Origin: Bacillota bacterium
GTDB lineage: Bacteria > Bacillota > Clostridia > Lachnospirales > Lachnospiraceae
Reading direction: 5' to 3'
Length of the DNA: 64,000 bases
Assembly (NCBI GenBank): GCA_023392615.1
Contig: JAEVYT010000017.1
Location: 310,001 to 374,000, forward strand
Shown here piece after piece: positions 43,011 to 51,878 of this stretch. Under the pieces are notes generated by a model. That model searched no databases, had not been told where the DNA came from, and was given only the letters and a program-made list of their open reading frames with translations. The stretch's first letter is position 1, and each line of letters starts with the position of its first letter. The translations under genes and the position numbers were made by a program.

Positions 43011-43910
43011 ATGAGTAATTTGACACACCTTGATGAATTAGAAGCCGAAGCAATCTACGTCATTCGAGAAGTGGCAGCAGAGTGTGAAAAACCGGTTATG
43101 CTTTATTCCATCGGTAAGGATAGTTCTGTTATGCTACATCTTGCAATGAAGGCTTTTTATCCAGAAAAACCCCCATTTCCCTTTATGCATATCGATACAA
43201 CCTGGAAGTTTAGGGAGATGATAGAGTTTCGTGACAGAAAGGCAAAAGAGCTAGGAATAGAGATGATAGTTCACAGTAACCAAGAGGGTATCGATCAGGG
43301 AATTAACCCATTTGACCATGGTTCAGCCTATACCGATATTATGAAAACTCAAGCCTTAAAACAAGGCTTACAAAAATATGGTTTTACAGCTGCCTTCGGT
43401 GGTGGGCGTCGTGATGAGGAGAAATCCCGTGCAAAGGAGAGAATCTTTTCTTTCCGTAATGAAGCACAGGCCTGGGATCCAAAAAATCAGAGACCGGAGA
43501 TGTGGAAGCTGTACAACACCAAAATTAAAAAAGGGGAAAGCATGAGAGTATTCCCGATATCCAATTGGACAGAGAAGGATATCTGGCAATATATTCAGAG
43601 AGAAAATATTGATATTGTGTCCCTCTATTATGCGAAAGAACGTCCGGTCGTTTACCGTGATGGAAATATCATCATGGTAGATGATGATAGAATTAAACTC
43701 TTACCCGGAGAGAAAATTGAGAATAAGATGGTGCGATTCCGAACTCTTGGCTGCTACCCGTTAACCGGTGGTTGCGAATCCGAGGCAGTCACACTGGATG
43801 AAATTATTGATGAAACATTAAGCGCAGTATCCTCTGAGCGAACCAGCAGAGTAATTGATAATGAGGCGGCTGGTAGCATGGAGAGAAGAAAAAGGGAGGG
43901 ATATTTCTAG
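43011..43910 (+). CDS. cysD: Sulfate adenylyltransferase subunit 2 (CysD)
   Basis: A 299-residue PP-loop ATPase: YSIGKDSSVMLHLA (pyrophosphate loop, about residue 37), FMHIDTTWKFREM, AFGGGRRDEEKSRAKERIFSFR and RTLGCYPLTGG near the C-terminus. With CysN it makes APS from sulfate and ATP. The ATG at 43011 is eight bases from AGGAGG; ATG 43005 is too close. It adjoins cysN with no gap. Confidence 0.95.
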   Translation: MSNLTHLDELEAEAIYVIREVAAECEKPVMLYSIGKDSSVMLHLAMKAFYPEKPPFPFMHIDTTWKFREMIEFRDRKAKELGIEMIVHSNQEGIDQGINPFDHGSAYTDIMKTQALKQGLQKYGFTAAFGGGRRDEEKSRAKERIFSFRNEAQAWDPKNQRPEMWKLYNTKIKKGESMRVFPISNWTEKDIWQYIQRENIDIVSLYYAKERPVVYRDGNIIMVDDDRIKLLPGEKIENKMVRFRTLGCYPLTGGCESEAVTLDEIIDETLSAVSSERTSRVIDNEAAGSMERRKREGYF

Positions 43911-45614
43911 ATGAAGGGTTTATTAAAGTTTATAACCTGCGGTAGCGTAGATGATGGAAAATCCACTCTTATTGGACATTTATTATATGATTCCAAGCTT
44001 TTATATGCAGATCAGGAACGTGCGCTCGAACTTGATTCTAAAGTGGGCAGCCGTGAAGGAGCGATTGATTATTCTCTCTTGCTAGACGGTTTAATGGCAG
44101 AAAGGGAACAAGGTATTACAATTGATGTAGCGTATCGTTACTTTACAACGGATCATAGAAGTTTTATTGTGGCGGATACTCCGGGACATGAGGAGTATAC
44201 AAGAAATATGGCAGTAGGAGCTTCCTTTGCTGATCTCTCCATAATTCTTGTTGATGCCAAGCAAGGTGTATTGGTTCAGACCAGAAGACATGCAAGAATA
44301 TGTTCACTTATGGGAATTAAGCATTTTGTATTTGCGGTAAACAAGATGGATCTTGTCGGTTACAGCGAAGAACGTTTTCGTGAGATCAAGACAGAGATTG
44401 ATCAACTTACCCAAGAATTATTCTTGGAAGATGTAATAATTATACCGATTTCAGCTACGGAAGGGGATAACCTAACTACGAAATCCGAAAATATTCCTTG
44501 GTACACAGGGCAAGCTTTACTTACCCATCTGGAACAAGTGGAGATTAATACTACGGAGAATGAAAAAGACTTCTATATGCCGGTGCAAAGAGTGTGCAGA
44601 CCGAATCATACCTTTCGAGGTTTTCAAGGACAGATTGAAGAGGGTACGATCTCTGTCGGCGATGAGATAATTACACTTCCAAGCAACGAGCGTGCATTTG
44701 TAAAGAGTATCTATGTTACTGATCAAGAAGTACATAACGCAGAGAAGGGACAGCCTGTAACGATCCAATTGAATAAAGAGGTAGATGTGTCCAGAGGGTG
44801 TGTTTTAACTAAGAATTCAAAACTTACTACCTCGAAGCAGTTAACCTCAACTATATTGTGGATGGATGACACTAAGCTTCAGATGAATCAGGAATTCTTT
44901 ATAAAAATCGGAACAAAGTTGATACCGGGTGTAGTGAATGAGATTGAATACAAGATTGATGTTAATACCGGTGAACATAAGAGTACCGACCATTTAGTGA
45001 AGAATGAAATTGCTTCCTGTAAAATTGTATTGGCGGAGAAAATTCCGGTGGATCAGTTTAAATCACATAAAACTTTGGGTGAGCTCATACTAATTAATCG
45101 AATTACAAATATGACCTCTGCTTGCGGGGTGGTAGAAGAGTTTGACCGCGAATCCGAAGATAAAATAGAGCTGAACGCGTTCTACTATAATGAAATTAGG
45201 GCAAGAGGAGATATATTTGAGGAATTTTATTATAATCTTGAAAGCTTAACCATTTCAAAACATAAGCCGGAGGAAAAACGTTATACCATAGGTGATGAAA
45301 TCCCGGTTACTGGGGATAGCTATCATTACCCAGATGATTTTGATATCTTAGTTCTTCGTGATTGGGTGGCAATTAAGGTTAGAAACAGGAAGATTGAAGA
45401 CATTCAGTCTATTGATGATTTCAAGTTTGATGGTTATCCGATTACGAACGGTAGGGGATTCGGTGTGGCTGTAACCTCTGAAGCTACGCTTAATGAGTTC
45501 CTGAAAGATTATAAAGCAATAAAAGATGGGAATGAGTTGGAATTTACTAAGAAGTGGATACGTCTTGAAGTTTATCGAAGTATTGCTTTTCATAGTAACT
45601 TCTGGGTAATATAA
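43911..45614 (+). CDS. cysN: Sulfate adenylyltransferase subunit 1 (CysN) with C-terminal extension
   Basis: A 567-residue GTPase: P-loop GSVDDGKST (about residue 11), DTPGHEEY, NKMD and beta-barrel domains. GTP hydrolysis drives APS formation by CysD. Typical CysN proteins have about 420-475 residues; here about 110-130 extra residues follow (from about 440, NEIRARGDIFEEFYYN). The extra part contains no Walker A motif, so this is not the CysNC fusion with APS kinase, in line with direct APS reduction. What the extension does is unknown. Confidence 0.9.
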   Translation: MKGLLKFITCGSVDDGKSTLIGHLLYDSKLLYADQERALELDSKVGSREGAIDYSLLLDGLMAEREQGITIDVAYRYFTTDHRSFIVADTPGHEEYTRNMAVGASFADLSIILVDAKQGVLVQTRRHARICSLMGIKHFVFAVNKMDLVGYSEERFREIKTEIDQLTQELFLEDVIIIPISATEGDNLTTKSENIPWYTGQALLTHLEQVEINTTENEKDFYMPVQRVCRPNHTFRGFQGQIEEGTISVGDEIITLPSNERAFVKSIYVTDQEVHNAEKGQPVTIQLNKEVDVSRGCVLTKNSKLTTSKQLTSTILWMDDTKLQMNQEFFIKIGTKLIPGVVNEIEYKIDVNTGEHKSTDHLVKNEIASCKIVLAEKIPVDQFKSHKTLGELILINRITNMTSACGVVEEFDRESEDKIELNAFYYNEIRARGDIFEEFYYNLESLTISKHKPEEKRYTIGDEIPVTGDSYHYPDDFDILVLRDWVAIKVRNRKIEDIQSIDDFKFDGYPITNGRGFGVAVTSEATLNEFLKDYKAIKDGNELEFTKKWIRLEVYRSIAFHSNFWVI

Positions 45615-45680
45615 ATACTTCGAGTATTTAATATTGATATGTAATACGTTATATTACTTGTTTTATTGGTTAAGCAGCTA

Positions 45681-45712
45681 GGGGCTGGGGCATTATACCT
45701 CAGCCCTTTGTA
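45681..45712. terminator. Terminator between converging cysN and the methyltransferase gene
   Basis: GGGGCTGGGG (45681-45690) pairs with CCTCAGCCCT (45698-45707) with one mismatch. The T-run is short (TTTGTATT). Confidence 0.55.
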
Positions 45713-45738
45713 TTAATGATGATAACACTCTATGTGTA

Positions 45739-46416
45739 TCAATCCATATTTACGGAATCGCATTTTGAACCATACACACATAATCCGAAAAATTCTTTCT
45801 CTATAGTGAAATTTGTGAATGAAGTCTTAGTCAATAATTGAGTTAACTCAGCAGGAGTATAGGAAGCGTTAAAAGAAGTAATAAAGCCAGGTCTTATTTC
45901 TTTAGGTTTCGTGGAATGATATATGAACCATTTTATAAACGGAGACACATCTCTTCGCATGTCGGTAATACAAAAACGACCAGAGGGCTTTAGTACACGA
46001 TAGATTTCATTGAAAGCATCAATTGGAGACTCCCATTCATGAAGGGAGCCATTTGATATTACAGCATCAAATGTATCATTCTCAAAGGGCATATGAATGC
46101 AATTCCCTTCTACATAATGAACACTGGATTCCAACCCATAGGATTTTGAATTCCTTTTTGCAGTTTTAATCATCTCAGTGCTTATCTCCAAGCCGGTGAG
46201 TGTAGAATCGGGGTTTACTTTTAACCATTCCAGTCCAATATATCCAGGGCCTGGTCCGATTTCAAGTATATTACCTTTTTGAATTCCGACTTTAATAAAT
46301 TGGTCAACGTTATTCCATCCCTTATCTCGCATAATTCTAGCAAATTGATCAAAGATTTCAACGGTGAATTGGTTTTGTATTCCTGTATTTGTTTCAACAA
46401 TTCTTTGTTTAATCAT
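45739..46416 (-). CDS. Class I SAM-dependent methyltransferase
   Basis: A 225-residue methyltransferase: motif I ILEIGPGPGYIGL (about residue 52), LTGLEIS, CIHMPFENDTFDAVISNGSLHEW and RVLKPSGRFCITDMRRD. It is of the Methyltransf_11/25 type. It overlaps the PadR gene by 8 bp and so is translated and regulated with it. The substrate is unknown; the PadR link suggests a role in resistance or detoxification. Confidence 0.85.
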   Translation of the reverse strand: MIKQRIVETNTGIQNQFTVEIFDQFARIMRDKGWNNVDQFIKVGIQKGNILEIGPGPGYIGLEWLKVNPDSTLTGLEISTEMIKTAKRNSKSYGLESSVHYVEGNCIHMPFENDTFDAVISNGSLHEWESPIDAFNEIYRVLKPSGRFCITDMRRDVSPFIKWFIYHSTKPKEIRPGFITSFNASYTPAELTQLLTKTSFTNFTIEKEFFGLCVYGSKCDSVNMD

Positions 46417-46957
46417 TACACAATCCTCCTTGTTTTAGTAGATTCAATGTTTCGATAGCCCAATCAAGCTCTGTTTTGTAATGATATTCATGATGATTAA
46501 ATATAATAGAAACCATTATTTTTGAATCTTCCGGGACAAATTTCAACGCCTCGATTTTATGGATGTTAATAATATAGAGTGATTTCCTTAATTTTTCAAT
46601 ATAGTTTGATAAATGCTCTTTAAGCTCCGATTCTTGCAAATAATCAGAGAAGAAAAACACACTATCCGATGAGAAAGTAGGTCTATAATCAAAATCGAGA
46701 AATTCATTTAGCATCTTTTGAAATGCATCCACACCATTGGGTGTAATGGAATATACTGTTTTTTCAGGTCTGCTACCAGGTTTTTCACTTGTGGAAGATA
46801 AAAGACCATCCTTATTCATTTTCTCAAGGTGATAGTAAATGGTCGGTAGTTTAATTTGGGTGAAATCAGATAATTGGTCAGCGATAATTTTTTTTATCTG
46901 ATATCCATGTTGTGAGCCGAAACGTTGTAATAGTCCTAGGATATAAAGTGGTATCAA
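46409..46957 (-). CDS. PadR family transcriptional regulator
   Basis: A 182-residue regulator with an N-terminal winged helix (PLYILGLLQRFGSQHGYQIKKII, LPTIYYHLEKMNKDGLL, PEKTVYSIT) and a C-terminal helical dimerisation part (about residues 90-180). PadR proteins repress the genes beside them. An inverted repeat overlapping its own promoter sits just upstream. First gene of a two-gene unit with the methyltransferase. Confidence 0.9.
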   Translation of the reverse strand: MIPLYILGLLQRFGSQHGYQIKKIIADQLSDFTQIKLPTIYYHLEKMNKDGLLSSTSEKPGSRPEKTVYSITPNGVDAFQKMLNEFLDFDYRPTFSSDSVFFFSDYLQESELKEHLSNYIEKLRKSLYIINIHKIEALKFVPEDSKIMVSIIFNHHEYHYKTELDWAIETLNLLKQGGLCND

Positions 46958-46980
46958 GAATTAACCTCCTTCATGCAATA

Positions 46981-47029
46981 TAGTCAGTACTGAATAATTC
47001 TATTATACTCAGTGCTGACTAAAAGTCAA
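46981..47029 (-). promoter_or_regulatory. padR promoter with embedded operator
   Basis: On the - strand TTGACT (47029-47024), a 16-bp spacer and TATAAT (47007-47002). An inverted repeat TAGTCAGTACTGA (46981-46993) / TCAGTGCTGACTA (47009-47021), one mismatch, has one arm in the spacer and one just past the -10, an ideal site for repression. Confidence 0.75.
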
Positions 47030-47467
47030 GAATAATTTTCCAATCGATTTTTTTGAATTGTATAAAATCAAAGTACCTATTTCCATGGAGTATTCCGATT
47101 TGATAAACGCTTAAGTATAAGGTCTTTCTATGTTATAAAGTAAAAGTATTTGCCAATATAAAAATATACATGGAGTCATTGATAAGACATAAAATTTCTC
47201 TTATAAAGAACATAAAGAGTAATTTTTCATACATAACTTTATCTGAATTTGTAGGAGATTACAGTATAAAACATGGAATAGAATAAAAACTACATTGTTT
47301 TATTTTAGATCAGGCATAGAATAGGTAATGTTGGATATATCATATATTTTAAACTTAAATTATAATATACAATTGAGTGAAATATATACGGATGATTACA
47401 ACTTGGTAATATTATTTTGATATTATCTAACATTAATGTAATGAGGATGACAGAAGGAGGCTTTTTT
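47030..47467. other. AT-rich intergenic region, no gene seen
   Basis: About 440 bases between the divergent padR and MATE genes. I found no ORF with a ribosome binding site, no RNA motif and no clear hairpin with a T-run. AT-rich promoter-like tracts are present (for example ATTATAATATAC near 47355), but none is convincing. Confidence 0.6.
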
Positions 47468-48862
47468 ATGCCAAATGATTTGACAACTGGGAACCCAATG
47501 AAGCTATTGATCGGATTTACTGTGCCGATTTTTATCGGAAATATCGTTCAGCAATTGTACTACGTAATTGATTCCGTTATCGTAGGACAATATCTTGGTG
47601 TGAATGCTCTGGCAGCAGTTGGTTCCACCGGATCACTGACCTTTTTGGTAATCGGATGGATTATGGGTATGACTGGAGGATTTTCCATTATTGTTGCGCA
47701 ACGCTTTGGTGCGGATGATACTGATGGAGTGAAACATAATGTAGCAATGTCATACTATCTTTGCATTGGCATGGCAGTCATCATGACGGTAGGATTATTG
47801 CTGGCAAATAAATGGATATTAGAAGTTATGAATACGCCCAAAGAGATATTGGCAGATACCCAACGTTTTATCTCAATTATTTATATGGGATTAACTGCAA
47901 CCATTGCTTATAATATCTTTGCAGCTATTTTAAGAGCACTTGGAGATAGTAAAACTCCTCTTTATTTTTTAGTGCTTTCTTCCGTCTTGAATGTTGCACT
48001 TGATTATCTCTTCATTCCTGGACTGTCCATGGGAGTTGAGGGGGCAGGATATGCAACTGTAATATCACAGGCTTTTGCATCGATATTATGTTTGATTCAT
48101 ATGTTGAAAAAGTATTCGATTTTACGAATAAAGAAAGAAGATGCATATTTTTCTTTCAAAAGTATGAGACGTTTAATCAGCATGGGAGCACCGATGGGAC
48201 TTCAATTCTCCATCACAGCAATCGGTACGATGATGGTTCAGGTTGCATTGAATGGATTAGGAACAGTGTATATCGCTGCATTTACGGCAGCGGGCAAGAT
48301 ACAAAATATAATTGTGCAGGCATTTCCCTCTCTGGGTGCAAGTTTGGCTACTTTTGTGGGGCAAAATACCGGTGCACAGAGAATGGATCGTGTGAAAGAG
48401 GGAGTAAAAGCGAGTATTATTGTTACAGTCATCTGTGGTTTTATATCTATGACGGCTGTGCTTGTATTTGGGGATCTGTTAGTAAAATTATTTGTGCCTG
48501 GCAATAGCGCCGAAGTAGTCGATAAGGCACAAATTTATTTTTATGCAGTAGCAGGATTCTATATCCCTTTAGGGCTAATCTTTGTTTATCGTAATGCACT
48601 TCAGGGATTGGGGTACGGTTTTTTGCCAATGATGGGAGGAATTTTTGAATTATTGGCTAGGGGGTTAGTGGTTGTTGTTCTCACCAAACCGATGGGATTT
48701 ATGGGGATCTGTCTTGCGAACCCGATTGCATGGGTTTTTGCCTTGATTCCTTTAATTCCGGCTTATTATTATCGAATGAAGATACATAGCCATGTATATA
48801 TTAAATCAGAACATGAATCGGATATTGAAACGGATGTGGGTTTGATTACGAAGCATGGTTAA
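47468..48862 (+). CDS. MATE family efflux transporter
   Basis: A 464-residue protein with 12 hydrophobic segments in two similar halves (GNPMKLLIGFTVPIFIGNIV near the start and MGAPMGLQFSITAIGTMMV in the middle). VDSVIVGQYLG-like (IDSVIVGQYLGVNALAAVG) is the MATE hallmark. It would export cationic drugs or metabolites against Na+ or H+. The ATG at 47468 follows AGGAGG; an upstream frame to 47417 precedes it. It is divergent from padR but 440 bp away, so joint control is uncertain. Confidence 0.9.
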   Translation: MPNDLTTGNPMKLLIGFTVPIFIGNIVQQLYYVIDSVIVGQYLGVNALAAVGSTGSLTFLVIGWIMGMTGGFSIIVAQRFGADDTDGVKHNVAMSYYLCIGMAVIMTVGLLLANKWILEVMNTPKEILADTQRFISIIYMGLTATIAYNIFAAILRALGDSKTPLYFLVLSSVLNVALDYLFIPGLSMGVEGAGYATVISQAFASILCLIHMLKKYSILRIKKEDAYFSFKSMRRLISMGAPMGLQFSITAIGTMMVQVALNGLGTVYIAAFTAAGKIQNIIVQAFPSLGASLATFVGQNTGAQRMDRVKEGVKASIIVTVICGFISMTAVLVFGDLLVKLFVPGNSAEVVDKAQIYFYAVAGFYIPLGLIFVYRNALQGLGYGFLPMMGGIFELLARGLVVVVLTKPMGFMGICLANPIAWVFALIPLIPAYYYRMKIHSHVYIKSEHESDIETDVGLITKHG

Positions 48863-49004
48863 ATTTATGTATAAGAACTTTTTATATAGAATATTTAATG
48901 ATATAGCTAGTGTTTTACATTAATGGATAATCAGCATCCCATGGGAAATTTAATAAAGTTCTTGTATATATGAGAACGGTATAATATAATTATTGCAATA
49001 AATG

Positions 49005-49215
49005 AATACATTTAAGGTGTCAGAAAAGCTTATGCTATGTTCTGATGAAAAGGGAAACAGGTGCAATTCCTGTACGAACTCGTCACTGTGATAAGGGAGT
49101 TTGCGGCAAAGATAGTCACTGATAATATTATCGGGAAGGCTGCCGTATACGATGATCTTTCAGCCAGGAGACCTGCCTTAGGTGAAGTATTTACAGCCAC
49201 GAGTAACTGGCCTGG
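49005..49215 (+). ncRNA. Cobalamin riboswitch
   Basis: The leader carries the conserved cobalamin aptamer blocks in order: TTTAAGGTG (49011-49019), GAAAAGGGAAACAGGTG with ATTCCTG (49048-49075 region), the ...TCACTGTGAT segment (49082-49091) and the B12 box GCCAGGAGACCTGCC (49163-49177). It binds adenosylcobalamin or a related form and would stop transcription of the cbi genes through the terminator at 49249-49280. A TATAAT at 48980-48985 is the likely -10. Confidence 0.9.
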
Positions 49216-49248
49216 AATGGATAATAGGACTAACTATGTCTATTTTTG

Positions 49249-49280
49249 CCTCCATGTCACTTGTGATATGGAGGTTTTTT
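49249..49280 (+). terminator. Riboswitch expression-platform terminator
   Basis: CCTCCATGTCAC (49249-49260) pairs with GTGATATGGAGG (49263-49274) with one G-U pair, followed by six Ts. It lies between the aptamer and cbiC. Confidence 0.85.
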
Positions 49281-49349
49281 AATTGTAATGTTAAAGTTAC
49301 TGATTACTATTCTAAGTCAAATAATTTAGCAATTTTAGAAAGGTTAACA

Positions 49350-49985
49350 ATGGATCATATAGAATTTGTATTACCTGAAGATATTGAGAGAAAAAGCTTT
49401 GATATTATAACCGAGGAGTTGAAGGAACAAAATATTATGTTGATTCCAGAGCAAGAGTCGGTTATAAAACGTGTGATACATACCAGTGCGGACTTTGAAT
49501 ATGTACATACGATGGCTTTTTCCGAAAGAGCGATTGAAATAGCAAAGGAACTGATCAAAGGTGGAGCAGATATCGTCACGGACACTAATATGGCTTTGGC
49601 TGGAATTAATAAAAATGTGTTAGCGCGATTTGGAGGAGAAGCTCATTGCTTTATGGCAGATCCAAAGGTGGTTGAGATTGCAAAGCAAAGACATGTTACC
49701 AGAGCAACAGTCAGCATGGAGATGGCGGCACAGATTCAGAAACCGGTAATAATTGCAGTTGGTAATGCACCCACTGCATTAATTCAGTTGAATGAGATGA
49801 TACAAAATAACACCTTTCGCCCTGCGTTTATCATTGGTGTACCAGTTGGTTTTGTTAATGTGGTAGCAGCGAAAGAGTTAATTCTAAAAACAGATGTTCC
49901 GTATATCGTTAATAGAGGTCGCAAGGGCGGAAGTAACGTCGCAGCAGCGATATGTAATGCACTGCTCTATGATTTAGCAAGATAA
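49350..49985 (+). CDS. cbiC: Cobalt-precorrin-8 methylmutase (CbiC)
   Basis: A 211-residue CobH/CbiC enzyme. It moves a methyl from C11 to C12 of cobalt-precorrin-8 to give cobyrinate, the last ring step of the pathway. Visible: IHTSADFEYVHTMAFSE with the conserved His, GADIVTDTNMALAGI, and VGVPVGFVNV-type IIGVPVGFVNVVAAKE. The length is normal. The start is ATG 49350 behind AGAAAGG; longer frames run through the riboswitch. First gene after the riboswitch. Confidence 0.95.
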   Translation: MDHIEFVLPEDIERKSFDIITEELKEQNIMLIPEQESVIKRVIHTSADFEYVHTMAFSERAIEIAKELIKGGADIVTDTNMALAGINKNVLARFGGEAHCFMADPKVVEIAKQRHVTRATVSMEMAAQIQKPVIIAVGNAPTALIQLNEMIQNNTFRPAFIIGVPVGFVNVVAAKELILKTDVPYIVNRGRKGGSNVAAAICNALLYDLAR

Positions 49986-49997
49986 TGGAGGGGTACC

Positions 49998-51116
49998 ATG
50001 CGTTATGGTTTTACTACCGGAAGCTGTGCAGCAGCCGCCTCAAAAGCTGCAGCGTATATGCTTTTAACCGGTCAGGAGAAAAAAACAATTCGAATAGAGA
50101 CTCCTAAGGGGATTCCATTTGATGCTCAGATTGTAGAAATCACCAGAGAGGAAATCAGTGTAAGCTGTGCGGTTAGAAAGGACGGAGGGGATGATCCGGA
50201 TATTACGACCGGTTCATTGGTTTTTGCAACCGTCACTTTGGAAAGTACTGAGTTGGAGGATAGTGATGATATTGGTATTGACGGTGGAATTGGCGTCGGT
50301 AGAGTGACAAAGCGTGGATTGGATCAGCCAGTTGGATATGCAGCAATTAATCATGTACCAAGAGAGATGATACTGAGGGAAGTAAGGGAAGTATGTTTAC
50401 TTACGGATTATAGAGGTGGACTTAAGATTGAAATCTCTGTTCCGGAGGGGGAAAAGTTGGCGGAGAAAACCTTTAATCCAAAGCTTGGAATCATTGGAGG
50501 AATATCCATTCTCGGAACCTCAGGTATCGTAGAACCGATGAGTAGCCAGGCATTATTAGATACCATCCGTGTGGAGCTAAATGTAAAAAAGGCGGAGGGA
50601 TATCATGAAATTGCGGTATCTCCGGGGAACTATGGTTTGGAATTTATGAAGAGAACGTATCAATATGATTTGAATCAGAGTGTGAAATGTAGCAATTTTA
50701 TCGGTGATACGATTGATATGGCAGTTGGATTAGGATTTCATTCAATACTCCTGACCGGACATATCGGAAAATTGATTAAACTTTCAGGAGGAATGATGAA
50801 CACACATTCCAAGGAAGGAGATTGCAGAATGGAACTAATGGCATCTGCTGGAATTCAGGCCGGAATAAATGCCGAAGGAGCACAGGCAATATTGAATGCG
50901 TCGACTACGGAAGAAGGGATTCGAATACTTAAGGAAGCGGGTAAGCTTGAATCGGCTATGGGAATTATCATAGAAAAAGCATACTTCTATCTAAATAGAC
51001 GTGGTGGAGGCAATATTCAAATCGAATGCATTATGTACTCAAATGAATATGGAGAATTGATAAAAAGTAATGGTGCCGAGAAGCTTTTATATAGAATTAA
51101 AGAAATGGGAGAATAG
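49998..51116 (+). CDS. cbiD: Cobalt-precorrin-5B C1-methyltransferase (CbiD)
   Basis: A 372-residue CbiD: MRYGFTTGSCAAAASKAA at the N-terminus, KDGGDDPDITTG, GGIGVGRVTKRGL, and LTGHIGKLIKLSGGMMNTHS. It methylates C1 of the corrin ring using SAM in the oxygen-independent route. The ATG at 49998 follows GGAGGGG, 12 bp after cbiC. Confidence 0.95.
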   Translation: MRYGFTTGSCAAAASKAAAYMLLTGQEKKTIRIETPKGIPFDAQIVEITREEISVSCAVRKDGGDDPDITTGSLVFATVTLESTELEDSDDIGIDGGIGVGRVTKRGLDQPVGYAAINHVPREMILREVREVCLLTDYRGGLKIEISVPEGEKLAEKTFNPKLGIIGGISILGTSGIVEPMSSQALLDTIRVELNVKKAEGYHEIAVSPGNYGLEFMKRTYQYDLNQSVKCSNFIGDTIDMAVGLGFHSILLTGHIGKLIKLSGGMMNTHSKEGDCRMELMASAGIQAGINAEGAQAILNASTTEEGIRILKEAGKLESAMGIIIEKAYFYLNRRGGGNIQIECIMYSNEYGELIKSNGAEKLLYRIKEMGE

Positions 51117-51119
51117 GCT

Positions 51120-51878
51120 ATGGTGTATTTTGTTGGTGCGGGAAGTGGTGCAGTTGATTTAATCACAGTAAGAGGAATGAGATTACTAGAGAAAGCAGAT
51201 GTCATTATCTATGCCGGATCATTGGTTAATCCTGAATTGCTTGGATATGCAAGGAAGGAATGTGAGATACATAATAGTGCAAAAATGACGTTAGAAGAAG
51301 TGGTAGAGGTGATCAGGGAAGCCGATCAACTTCGTAAAGTAATTGTAAGACTTCATACCGGTGATCCCAGTGTGTATGGAGCAATCAGGGAACAGATGGA
51401 TATCCTTGATCAATTTGAAATTGATTATGAGACCTGTCCCGGTGTCAGCGCCTGCTTTGGTGCAGCAGCGTCATTGAATCTTGAATACACTTTACCGGAT
51501 ATCTCCCAAAGCTTGATTATCACCCGTATGGAGGGGAGAACTTCGGTGCCGGAACGAGAAAGCATAGAAAGCTTTGCTGCACATGGAGCAACTATGGCGA
51601 TTTATCTCAGTACTGGGATGTTGAAGGAACTATCCTATCGATTAATTACAGGTGGATATCTGCCGACTACCCCGGCAGCAATTGTATATAAAGCAACATG
51701 GCCGGAGGAAGAGGCATATATCTGTACTGTGGATACATTGGAACTGACAGCGAAGGAACACAATATTACGAAAACAGCATTAATCCTAGTAGGAGATGCT
51801 ATATTACATCAAAACTACAAGCGTTCCAGACTATATGCTCCGGACTTTGAAACGGAGTTTCGAGGGAAACGGATATGA
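51120..51878 (+). CDS. cbiF: Cobalt-precorrin-4 C11-methyltransferase (CbiF)
   Basis: A 252-residue SAM-dependent tetrapyrrole methylase: YFVGAGSGAVDLITVRG at the start, VRLHTGDPSVYGAI, CPGVSACFGAAASL and TRMEGRTSVPE, which is characteristic for CbiF/CobM. It adds the methyl at C11. It overlaps cbiG by four bases (ATGA) and follows cbiD by three. Confidence 0.95.
   Translation: MVYFVGAGSGAVDLITVRGMRLLEKADVIIYAGSLVNPELLGYARKECEIHNSAKMTLEEVVEVIREADQLRKVIVRLHTGDPSVYGAIREQMDILDQFEIDYETCPGVSACFGAAASLNLEYTLPDISQSLIITRMEGRTSVPERESIESFAAHGATMAIYLSTGMLKELSYRLITGGYLPTTPAAIVYKATWPEEEAYICTVDTLELTAKEHNITKTALILVGDAILHQNYKRSRLYAPDFETEFRGKRI

Noticed and set aside
49061..49349. Open frames across the cobalamin riboswitch
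   Set aside because: They coincide with conserved aptamer blocks and the terminator; the CbiC family start is at 49350.
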